From positions 124,001 to 188,000 of the forward strand of contig JAGFBZ010002567.1 of NCBI GenBank assembly GCA_018398805.1: a stretch of DNA of 64,000 nt, in the 5' to 3' direction. The position numbers were made by a program, and so were the translations under genes. Positions within the stretch are counted from its first letter, which is position 1, and each line of letters begins with the position of its first letter. The notes below the pieces were generated by a model that saw only the letters and a list, made by a program, of their open reading frames with translations, did not search any database and had not been told where the DNA came from. Of the stretch, positions 1 to 9,602 are shown one piece after another. The stretch comes from Hirundichthys speculiger (taxonomy: Eukaryota > Chordata > Actinopteri > Beloniformes > Exocoetidae).

Positions 1-2040
1 CCTCTGCGCCTATTGGGGGGCCACCAAGCTGAAAATGACAAAAAATTCCTTTGTGCTGCTTTAAAAACAGTAAGCCACGACATAGAAAAACAAAGGACTA
101 CTGGCTTTGTTATCCTTGATACCAGCTCTTACACAGTTAAAGTCTGCAGTTATTAATGTTACAACCACATTCATACATATAAGTAAAGCCGTTGTAAGAA
201 CAATCCACAACAAAGGTTATTTCCAGTTTTCTGCCTGTTTTCACTTGTGTGTACATGCCCAGTGAGCATGGATGGACATGTGATATGTGTTTATAGTAGT
301 GCGTTGTAGACAGAGATCTTTTCTAACAGGGCGTTCAGATGCAAGTACATGTTTCCTGCGTGATTGCTATGTGACCCAAAAAAAAAAAAGATTAACTATA
401 TAACCTCAAGCTGTGTGTCACCAAGGATACAAAGTTCTTTGCCAGCCAAATGAGAGTGATGAGCTAGTATTAGCTTGATCAACCCTACAAATATATTCTT
501 GCTCTGTCACTTGCTCAAGGTTGTTATATTTTATTTTATTTGAACCCTCTCATGGTTTTAATATAGTAAGATATGGGTCAATGTGACCTAGCAGGAAGAA
601 TTTACCATGGTGCTGCAATCTGTAAATGATTAAGGCTGGGTAAAGTAATCTAGACGGTGTCTCAGTCATGTCATGCTCAGCTGTATCAGCTAACAGCTGC
701 AGTAATGCGGTCATATCTTACTAAGCTGATCAGGTAATGGTTACAGACACTGGAAACCATATTCGTTCTATGCACCACGTCTGCAGAACTGGATTACTTT
801 ACCAGACTTGCTACACCACGGCCTCCTGCTGCTCTGTGTCTAAAGTATTTCTTAGTTCTTGGTGCATCCTCCATTTTGCATTAAGAATTGTTCTTCCACT
901 CTTCAGAACAAGTGTTAATAGTGAGTCTATAAAGCCCTCATATGTACTGTGTGCGCCTATAATGCAAAATACAGTCTTAACTCATGATCCTGACCAGTTT
1001 GTGCGTAGTTACTGTGTTATACTGATCTTGGACTGTCCCCTGGACTGCTTACCAGGGTTGCTACACAAAACATTATACTGTGTGTTTATATGAATCTTCA
1101 TTGTTAAACAACAGTCTCACTGATATTTCCTTGGCTCGTTAAAACTACACAGGCCTTTGACTTTCCAGATCACCTAGCAGTGCTCCTATCAGTCCCAGCT
1201 GCACGTCTTTAATCTCCAGGCAGATAACAACACCTAACTGTACACTGACGCTGTTTACAACATGCTTATATTATCTAATCTTTTAGTGATTACTGATTGG
1301 TATCAATTTAATGCTCTTATGTCATAATGTTATTATAGTGTGTCAGAATAATATGTTAAAGCACTGAAATTGTTCTGTAGCCTCTGCAAAAAGGGTTCCT
1401 GTTTTTTTTGTTGTTGTTTTGTTTTGTTTTGTTTCTAGACCCTACTACATATATTTAGTCTGTGTTTTTTCCCCTCTCTATCCTTGAATTATGTAAAAAC
1501 ATCTTGCCATGGACATCTGCAATATTGTTGACTTGGCAATTATCTCCCATAGTCATGGCTAAAATGTTATCTTATTTTGAAGGTTGAGGTATATTAAACT
1601 GCAGGATTCATTCCCAGAGCTAGTAAAGCAATTCTACTTCTGCATACTGCATGAATGTTTTCAAGTTGTGTTTATGTGGACGTGCTGGAGAACTGTCCTC
1701 TGTCCGTTTCACTTCTTCTCCCCATGCAGAAGGTTAGAAACAGAACTGTGCAAATTTTCTCCGCGTTCTTTGGCATACCCAGTACATTGAGTGTAACAGC
1801 AACCAATTTGATTTACAAGGGAAATGCTTTCGCTATCTCCAGTGTTGACATGCCTCCAGTAAGTCAGCTGCTTTTTCCCCGAACACTTTTCCCTGAAGGA
1901 ATTTGCCAAGGTGCCAGTTGCTGTGAAATGTTTTCCATTACCGCTACTTGTGTCCTGTCAATGGCAGGGATTCATGCTCTGTGACTTTTTCAACTTGAGA
2001 AAAGTGTAGACCTCAGCATACAGCTGCAAGTGAACTTTGT
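1..2040. other. Upstream flank, no gene recognised
   Basis: AT-rich non-coding DNA upstream of selenop. Open frames here (the longest about 118 codons) have no recognisable protein features and no convincing splice context. A mixed T-rich tract lies around 1400-1435. The proximal few hundred bases presumably contain selenop enhancer elements, but no specific site can be supported by eye. Confidence 0.6.
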
Positions 2041-2072
2041 CCTTATTCCAGACAGAACAACAACAGGCAGAG

Positions 2073-2080
2073 TATAAAAG
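2073..2080 (+). promoter_or_regulatory. selenop: TATA box of selenop
   Basis: TATAAAAG sits about 30 bp before a purine-rich segment that begins a short exon ending in a good donor (intron GTAAGT from 2170). The distance fits a start site near 2103. A strong TATA box suits a gene expressed at very high level in liver; that expression pattern is known for the family and is not read from the sequence. Confidence 0.7.
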
Positions 2081-2102
2081 GGGGGAGCGGTGCAGGGAGA
2101 GG

Positions 2103-2169
2103 CTTGTTTTTGTTCAAGGAGTTGTATCGAAGCAGAGCTGAACAGAAGGAAGGAAACTTTTACCAAAGG
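2103..2169 (+). other. selenop: selenop 5' non-coding exon 1 (start approximate)
   Basis: This untranslated leader exon is inferred from the TATA box at 2073 and a consensus donor after 2169. It is joined to the coding exon by a roughly 600-bp intron (2170-2767) ending in a pyrimidine tract and CAG. A non-coding first exon is normal for vertebrate SELENOP. The start is inferred from TATA spacing only. Confidence 0.6.
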
Positions 2170-2795
2170 GTAAGTGCCAGATTTCTTTTCATTTTGTCAA
2201 GTCGCTCATGACTGGGCGGAAAACACATAATGCAACATTAGAAAATAATTTATAATGATACATAGATGGATAAATGATGCCAGGGTATTGTGCAATACAG
2301 TGTATGTTTTAAATATATTTTGCTTGTCATCAGTTATTCAACTCCACTGAGTTTCTGAACCTTTTCTGCACTGATAAACCTTGTTTCTTGTCATTCATGT
2401 GGTGACGCAGTAAAGAAGTTAAGATCTTTTTGTCGTCAAACTTTCCTGCATGCTTTTCCTTTATAGTTACTGTTCTAGCTTAAATGTATACAAAAGCAGT
2501 CAATTGCTGTGATTTCAAATCAACTATTTTCTTCACTCTCAGTCTCTTTTATGAACCAATAGTTCAGTCAGCGCTTGTAGTAAAACTGGTCACAATTTGG
2601 TTGTATTCCAAGGAAGGGGGAAATTGAAACGATGGCTGTTATTTGACCTTTTGTTCCACAGTGTCACTTTTATCTGCTGAGTGTGACCACTTAGTTCTCC
2701 TCTATCAACTTTTGCTTCCTGTTTTTCAACCTCTTCCACCGTCCTTATCACTCCCTGTGTTCTGCAGATCGGGGCGGTGAAGAGGCGCTGCAGGG

Positions 2796-4542
2796 ATGTG
2801 GGCGTCCCTCGGCCTGCTGCTCACTCTCTGCCTGCTCCATGGGGGCGGTGCAGAGAGTGAGGGTGGCGGGCCTCGCTGTCAGCTGCCATCAGCTTGGAAG
2901 ATAGGGGAGGTGGAGCCGATGAAGCAGTCGGCGGGTCGGGTGACAGTGGTGGCCCTTTTACAGGCCAGCTGACTGTTCTGCTTGGTGCAGGCTTCCAGGT
3001 ACTGGGATACATTTGTTTACATACACACCAGAGTAATATTCCGCTTCATCAAAACGTCAGTGAAATGCAACACTGTCTAGTTTATCGCAGAATTTCACAG
3101 AAACTTGTCTAAATATTTTAGGTAAAAATTTAAGGCCTTTCTTACAGAAAGACCCCACCATGAAAGAAGCTCATTCTCTTCGTACATGCTTGTCAGTTAG
3201 ACATCAGTCACTTTTAATGTATTTGATACTTTCAATATGATTTTAAACTTCAATTTCTTTCAATTTCTGTTCAATCTTGTGTACACAGAATGGATGGCCT
3301 GCGCCAGAAGCTGGAGGCTCAGGGTCTGAGGGATGTGGTTTATATGGTCGTTAACCACCAGGGGGAGCAAGCACAGCGCCTGCACCCCTTGTTGAGGCAG
3401 AAACTTTCAGAGAACATCGCTCTGTACAAACAGGATGAGCAACAGCCAGATGTTTGGCAGACACTAAATGGAGATAAAGATGACTTTCTCGTTTATGACA
3501 GGTTTACTATGTTTTTCAGTTACTTTTTACAAGCCCGATGAGGAACCCACGTTTTACCTTGACCACTATAGTTGCCTTCCATAGGGATTCTCACTGTGCT
3601 TTTCTGTCTCTTTACCATCAGGTGTGGCCGTCTCACTCACCACATTTCACTTCCATATTCCGTCATTGGGCATGGCCACATTGAGGGTGCAATCAAAGAT
3701 ACGTACTGCAATCGTATATGTGGAGACTGCTCACATGAGGTATAGATCATATAACATTGTGAATTGATTTTAAATGAACATAACTTAGGAAAAAAAATTA
3801 GATTACGTGAATAAAACCTCTCATGGCTCTGCTTTTCTACAGAATGCTGAGACCCCTGAGGAGTGCACAGGGAAAGGAAATGCACAGCCTGATGCAGGGG
3901 GAACTGCAACAGGTGGGAATGAAGATCATCACAGCCACCATCATGGTCATCATGGCCATGGTCATCATGGTCATCATGGTCATGGTCATCATGGCCATGG
4001 TCATCATGGTTTTCACCCCCGTGGCTTAGGCCACGATGGAACTGCCCATGGCTCTGATCATGGACAAAGTCAGCAAGGTGTTAGACCACAAGAACATGAC
4101 CACCTTGATGGTGGGTTATTTCAAAGTCAGCATAATTTAGGCTCAGATCAACATGCAGCAGGCAGTGCAGGTAGACCAGGTTCCACAGGAGCCCTTTCAA
4201 GCTGCAGTTAGGCCTTGAGCACCAGGAAAGAAGAGGTGTAAGTCAGAATACAGCTGACAGTGGCCAGCAGCCTCCGACAGCCAAGCCTCTCCTCAGGCCA
4301 GTTGATGCTGACACTGACGCAGGCTGTTTGTTGAAGCAGGCAGTGAGCAGTTGCTCGGTCCCTGACTCTGTGAGGAGGCGTTGCCCGCCTCCTGACAGTG
4401 ACAGGGACTAATGGGGGAAGCATCCAATGATGTCAGAGAGATCTGACAGTGACGCTTGCCTCCCGCTGCCTGACAGCAGCCTCAGCCAGCCAAATGAGCC
4501 TGAGACCCTGGAGTTGAGAGCTGAGGATGAGATCAACCGTAA
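2796..4542 (+). CDS. selenop: Selenoprotein P (Sec-rich plasma selenium carrier)
   Basis: Secreted glycoprotein that carries selenium from liver to other tissues. Coding exons: 2796-2998 (exon starts 2768), 3289-3501, 3622-3739 and 3843-4542, all with GT-AG introns. ATG 2796 opens a signal peptide (about residues 1-19). A thioredoxin-like domain follows, with the redox motif U-L-F-C; its UGA (2970-2972) is residue 59, as in the human protein. Other family matches are [14 protein letters not shown] and [13 protein letters not shown] His/Gly-rich segment (3930-4020) precedes a Sec-rich tail with 15 more UGA codons (first 4216, last 4528) and a TAA at 4540. That makes 16 Sec; zebrafish selenop1 has 17 as I recall. 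Oddity: the His-rich part and the Sec-rich part are in different frames. One extra base lies between about 4138 and 4211, so exon 5 is 700 nt instead of a multiple of three. Corrected length would be about 410 residues. The UGA codons are recoding sites and are not evidence of a pseudogene. Confidence 0.93.
3930..4020 (+). repeat. selenop: His/Gly-coding short tandem repeat inside selenop
   Basis: Degenerate CATCATGGT/CATGGC units encode an alternation of His-His-Gly and His-Gly. Vertebrate SELENOP has one or two His-rich stretches that bind heparin and metals, so this is an expected protein feature. The repeat is prone to length change and to mis-assembly, but it lies upstream of the interval in which the frame switch must occur. 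Confidence 0.75.
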
Positions 4543-4879
4543 ACTGGGACTGATATCAGCCAGCAACACGAGGGTGAAGCGCTCTTTTTACCAACAAGTA
4601 TTACCCTGGGAGTGGAGAATGGGCAACCTGGACAGTGGGGATGTTAAACAGATGAACAAGTGGAGATGAATACCATATAGATAAAGATAACATTAGATAA
4701 ATAAACACAGCATCTAAAGCATGTGACACTAGTTTATTATTCATATAGCGGGATTGTGGTTTAAAGAATGCGTTGTGTTTCAGCAGTCGTGGAGGGTCAG
4801 TCCATGGGTTGCTCTTCCTCCTATCTCAGGAGTGCATGTGATTGTTATGCTCATAAACTGCCATTTCCATTTTGTTCTC

Positions 4880-4945
4880 GCCGTCCTTTATGAAACCAGA
4901 TGCAGAAACTATGCTCTAGTGGCATCTGTATGATGTCAGGCAGGG
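4880..4945 (+). promoter_or_regulatory. selenop: SECIS element 1 in the selenop 3' UTR
   Basis: Hallmarks of a selenocysteine insertion element. ATGA at 4890-4893 and TGAT at 4931-4934 form the non-Watson-Crick quartet. Between them is a perfect 7-bp helix (CAGATGC 4897-4903 with GCATCTG 4922-4928). Unpaired AAA at 4906-4908 lies 12 nt after the quartet, the normal spacing. It recruits SBP2 and the Sec-specific elongation factor (family knowledge) so that the UGA codons are decoded as selenocysteine. Confidence 0.85.
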
Positions 4946-5437
4946 GAGAGCGGAGAAGGCAGAACAAGAACATGACAAACACTCAAAACATTAAAAGTTC
5001 AGAGTAACAGATAAGTTTTAAAAAAGGCATATGTATTGGAATGGAATAAGATTTGATGTTATCTTTGGGAAAGCCAAGAGCACATACTTATCACTGAAAA
5101 AAAAAAAGAAACACTTTATGTGTTTTTCTGTAAGCTATGCTTTTGATTAGTCTTGAGCACATATAACAGCAGAATCATCATAAACACATTTATTATAGTT
5201 TGAACTCATTAATATAATTTACCAGCTTGAACCTATTTCAGGTTCATCTCTTCACTACCACAGAAAGACTTACTGCATTTACTAATTATGTGCACCGAAT
5301 GGCAATAGCATACATTTATTCAAGTTGTTTTCTTTTTTTTTTTTTTGTTTTTTTTTGTTTTGTTTTTCCACAATTGATTGCTTGGGATGGAACACACGGA
5401 AAATGGGATTTGATAAATGAATGGCTGTTGGAATACA

Positions 5438-5505
5438 CTCTGTACTTAATGATGGTTTCTGGGCTAAGATGACAATCACCCTGAAAACTTGATGCTCTTA
5501 TAGAG
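5438..5505 (+). promoter_or_regulatory. selenop: SECIS element 2 in the selenop 3' UTR
   Basis: A second SECIS about 560 nt after the first. ATGA is at 5449-5452 and TGAT at 5490-5493. The helix is GTTTC-TGGG (5456-5463) against CCCTGAAAAC (5479-5488), with small irregularities. Conserved AA is at 5466-5467, 13 nt after the quartet. SELENOP is the family known for two SECIS elements, which supports the call. The helix is less perfect than in SECIS 1. Confidence 0.75.
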
Positions 5506-5547
5506 AACTGTATTATGTTGGCAAGTGAACATGGAAACTGAGAGTTG

Positions 5548-5553
5548 AATAAA
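5548..5553 (+). other. selenop: Poly(A) signal of selenop
   Basis: AATAAA lies 55 nt past SECIS 2, so a transcript ending about 15-20 nt later keeps both SECIS elements. An earlier AATAAA at 4700-4705 lies between the stop codon and SECIS 1; use of that site would remove both elements. Confidence 0.65.
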
Positions 5554-5649
5554 GATGGTTTAATCACTTGAGTACTTGAGTGTATTTTCTTGTTGAAGCA
5601 TTATACGTGTACACAAACACACATATATTTGTGTGTATGTATAAATCCC

Positions 5650-5990
5650 AAGTACTGTATCATTGTGGACAGACATCTCAGATGTTCTCCCTGGTATCTG
5701 CTGGAGCCACCAATCCAGTTTGGGGGTTACAGGTCCCAGTGCCCCGATCACTATTGGCACCACTGCTGCCTTCACACTCACATTTTTTCCAGCTCTTCCT
5801 TCAGCCCTTGGTATTTCTGAAGCTTCTCGTGCCTCTTCTTTCTGATGTTGCCATCGTTTGGGATGGCCGCATCCACCACCACTATGTCAGGCTGATTAGC
5901 CATCACCAGTTTGTCAGTTTGGATCTGAAAGTCCTACAAGATCTTGACCCGCTGGTTCTCAATCACCTTTGAGGGTGTCTCCCAACTTTA
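5650..5990 (-). mobile_element. Dead LINE fragment (reverse-transcriptase ORF tail)
   Basis: Read on the minus strand, this encodes the C-terminal tail of a non-LTR retrotransposon protein. Recognisable stretches are DFQIQTDKLVMANQPDIVVV, EKLQKYQGLKEELEKM and VVPIVIGALGPVTPKL. An in-frame TAG lies just before the first stretch, and there is a frameshift between the second and third, so it is inactive. The assignment is by recalled similarity to fish LINE ORFs; the exact clade is uncertain. Confidence 0.65.
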
Positions 5991-6126
5991 CCCTGGGACC
6001 TATTAATAGTTTTTATTTCCATACACAGTTATGCATTGGGAACACTGCACATCCTATTCCAAATCAAAACTTGAAGAAAAATGAATCAAATGAATTATTA
6101 CTTTAAAGAAAGTGAAGAAAAAGTCA

Positions 6127-6475
6127 CCTGTGAAGAGGTATTCCAGTTCAGGGCGACTGGATGACATTCCCACAGTTCCTCTGCATTTCTTGGATTCCTC
6201 TCAGGAACAGCATTTTTAATGTTATCCAACAAGTTTTCTATTGGATCAAGGTCTGGAGATTGGGCATGCCACTCCATAACATTAATCTTGTTGGTCTGGA
6301 ACCATAATACTGCTGTTTAGTGGTGTGTTAGTGGAAAGAACATTTCCTCTTTGGTATAAGGCAACTGATCAATGATCCCTGATATGAGATAAATAGAACC
6401 AACACCACAGCATGAGAAACATTCCCATGTCAGGATGCTTGCACCACCATGTTTCACTGTCTTCAGTGTACTCAG
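6127..6475 (-). mobile_element. Dead Tc1/mariner transposase fragment
   Basis: On the minus strand this region gives VKHGGASILTWECFS, an in-frame stop, and then MEWHAQSPDLDPIENLLDNI. These are the central KHGGG-W-CFS block and the W-x-SPDLNPIEN block with the third catalytic acid region of Tc1-family DDE transposases. In-frame stops and missing ends make it a fossil. No terminal repeats were identified. Confidence 0.75.
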
Positions 6476-6539
6476 TGACTTGAATTCAGTGTTTGGGGGC
6501 CTCTGTCACCCTCGTTGAGCCTGTTAAGAGATTTTTGGA

Positions 6540-6705
6540 CTGTCACCTGCCCACAAGCCCCACACACCCCCACTCCCTGTCTGCCATATATGGATCCAGT
6601 TCTCTGCTGCCCCCATCTGATCTGTTGAATAAAGACTGTTCAGGAACTATTACCCGTATCGATTGTGCTGCAATTGGGTTCATTCCACACCCGTTACAAC
6701 AATAG
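6540..6705 (+). repeat. Possible LTR-type retroelement fragment
   Basis: GAATAAAGACTGTTC followed by a short T/G-rich segment and CCCGTTACA resembles the R-U5 end of fish Gypsy-type long terminal repeats (poly(A) signal, then U5). No partner LTR, primer-binding site or coding region is visible, so this is only a resemblance. Confidence 0.25.
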
Positions 6706-6719
6706 CTTCTTACAGGGGC

Positions 6720-7880
6720 CGACCAGACACAAGTCTGAACAATCAGGAGAGATTAGAAGAAAGGAAGTCAAACGAGAACTTAAACACACAAACTTTCAAG
6801 CTAGAATAGGAAGCAAAGCAAACCAGCTTACATAAAACAGAAGCGTGGCCAAAGGAGATCTAAGAAAACCTCAAGAAACCCAAGAACTGAACCCCAAAAC
6901 CATAACAGCTTAGGAGGCAAGTAGCTTCCAAAGTAGCCAGCTAATTGTTCCGTGCAAACCCTGATTTAATGATGTCAGTCTACAGCTCTAAGTGTCTTCA
7001 AGATTCAAAGTGCAACATTCTCTGCTTGGTGCTGAATTGGCTGATGAACTGTGTGCCTGAAAAGGTCAACAAGCAAGCAGAGGTAATAAATGAGGCTGAG
7101 GTGGACAGCTTGTGTGGGCGTAATTGGGCTGAAGATCCAATACAGGGGAACAGTGACTTATGGGTAATTACCAGCAATGTCCTGAGACAAAGAGCTGTGA
7201 GTGGCTCTCTCAGTGATTCAATCAGCCCACACAGCGCGGCGCAGTACACAGCCTCTGTCTTAATTGTCCGATATGCTTTCCTCTCGAAGCACAAGTGTTT
7301 CTGCAGCCGTTTCCTCCTCTCGGCTTACCCCAGCAGCGGCAGAGGGACAATCACATGCATGTGAACTCATTCACACAGAGGTCCTCTGTGAGGGTCACAA
7401 ACAAGCGCGCATTCTCCACCCAACAATCATTGTACACACGTACATGTGATTTTTATTTCCTCCTCTCTTACACACATGCAGTTCACTCAAACCTGGTCAC
7501 ATTTGAACACCCAGACCATAGCGGACTGTTGCTTTCCTTCAAGAACATCTTTTTTTTTTTTTTGCTGCTGATTGATAATCTGAGTTGTTTGTGCTCTGTG
7601 CTGTACTTCGTTTCAATAACCCGTTTGGCAGTAAGTTAAAGCACGAATGTGAATAGTTTAGCAGATTGCATTTTGATAATAATAATTGAAATCTAATTTG
7701 CTTTAGCTTACGTTTGCACTTCCAACACTAACATTAGATTAGATGAAAATTAAGTAATGGCTCTGGTTTACAGTGAGCAAGTTGGAGGGAGCCATGAGAT
7801 AAGATGAGACACAAGAAACTGCTTTCGGAGAATGTTTTCTGTCTTTTTGAAGGCAACGTGGACAAAAACAATGTACAAGA
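6720..7880. other. Intergenic DNA, nothing recognised
   Basis: Between the transposon fossils and the probable end of the ghr 3' region I see only AT-rich sequence and a T-run (7550-7562). Open frames of 98-139 codons on both strands overlap each other and carry no family motif or splice context. Confidence 0.5.
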
Positions 7881-7886
7881 TGCTTT

Positions 7887-9557
7887 GTATTTATTGTGTA
7901 ACTTGTTGAGAGCTTATTGATCACGTATACAACACCAGAGAGGCTCAATGGTAAGAGAACAATAACAAATCATTACAGATCAACACAGTTCTTGGCCTTA
8001 AGCAAAGCAGCAGCCATTACACAAGCACAGTGGCTCTGAGGACAGAGGTTAAAAAAAAAACAAAAAACTCTTAATTACTAAAGCCAGTACAGGCTGATAT
8101 ATTATGTTGCTTTTCACATTTCACGCTGTCATGCAGATGTTTCTGTCTGGCATGTAGAGTATTTCTAGTTTTATGGGCCTGGATGACACATGGCAGAGAG
8201 CGGGTCACGCATGGGAAGAAAGTGTTAAGAGTGGAGCCACTGAACATCATCATAAAAAAAAAAAAAAGAAAGAAAAGCAGGCTGTATACCGCTGTGCTCA
8301 AGCCAAGAATTAAACAATTTCCATAACAAGCTGAAAAAATGTGCGGCTCAATGTTCTTTGTCTGATAAACAGACAACCAGCACAAATTCCATCTAGATAA
8401 CAACCACTCTTGCAAAAATCCGAAAGGCTGCACGCCAAAACACATCATTAAAAAGTACTCAAGATACACTTCTCGACAATAAAAGCCTGAAATCACATAA
8501 AGGGAGAGAAGTAGGAACACAGAGCGACAGCTTAACTAACTTACCTCACTTATACTTTGATATGACTTCATAAATGATCTGCTTTAACTATCCATAACAT
8601 CTCTAGCAAACATCAAATACTCCATTACAGTACATCAATCTAGCAATCTGTTACAACCATAAAATACGTTTCATAAACATAAACTCTGTCGAACAGAACC
8701 AAAGCTTATTCATATTGAAGGTTCCTCACGGTCTAATAATTTTGCTAACTAGAAAACAAAATGCTGTTTTATAGGAATATGTAAATCACATACTTGATTT
8801 AGTCAAAAATACAAAATTTGAATACTATTTTAAACATTACATACTGTATGTGTACAAAAGTGCTTCCTCCAAAGTGTCTTCAACATTTATAAGCTTCAAA
8901 AACACTTGCATTTTTTGACATTACATTTCAAATGGGTGCAGTGAAGTGAAAAAAGAAAAAAATTCTACAGTATGCAGTAAACATCTGTACAGTAAGCTTG
9001 AAAAAAAAAAAGCACCTCCCAATTCAGCTGTCCCACCGTCACCATTGCAAAACACCGGTTAAAACCTTTCCTCACTATTATAGTTCCGTCTCATGTTTCA
9101 GTTACACATTCACATTCACCGCTGTACAACTGCCACAGAGACTGAACAATGCTCGCTTCATTGTTTGATCTTTCTTCACAAACACGGAAGCCTCCTGGGA
9201 TGGGTGGACGGGCGTGAACACTGTCTGTATTTCCTTCTCTGATAAACCTGGTAAGCGAGGAAATAAGTGAACCAAATCAAATCTACCCGTGTTTCTTGCG
9301 CAGTTTTCAAACCATCAGTCTCACAGAATTTCCATGTTATACTGAACAAATCTCTTGACTAAGAGCCCTTCCCACCACAGTAAGGCTGAAAAAAAAATAC
9401 ATGTACCAAGCAGCAATACACTGTGACTAGTAACATTAATAACATAAACGTATATACTTGTAAATCTTACAGCACAAGTGAATATATTAAGACATTTCTG
9501 CAACAGCATTAACACGCTGGTATCATCTGCACGAGGCAGCAGCAACCGAAGGGTTCA

Positions 9558-9602
<45 letters not shown>

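Noticed and set aside
3930..4020. Spaced repeats resembling a small CRISPR-like array
   Set aside because: They are in-frame His/Gly codons of selenop in a vertebrate genome; no spacer structure.
4077..4180. A small intron in selenop exon 5 to explain the frame break
   Set aside because: Donor-like GTG at 4078 or 4111 with AG sites at 4140, 4146, 4158, 4161 or 4170 gives lengths that are multiples of three or far too short for splicing, so the frame is not restored.
4207..4542. Many in-frame UGA codons in selenop taken as signs of a pseudogene
   Set aside because: They match family Sec positions, the N-terminal one is in the redox motif, and two SECIS elements follow. Only the single frame break remains suspicious.
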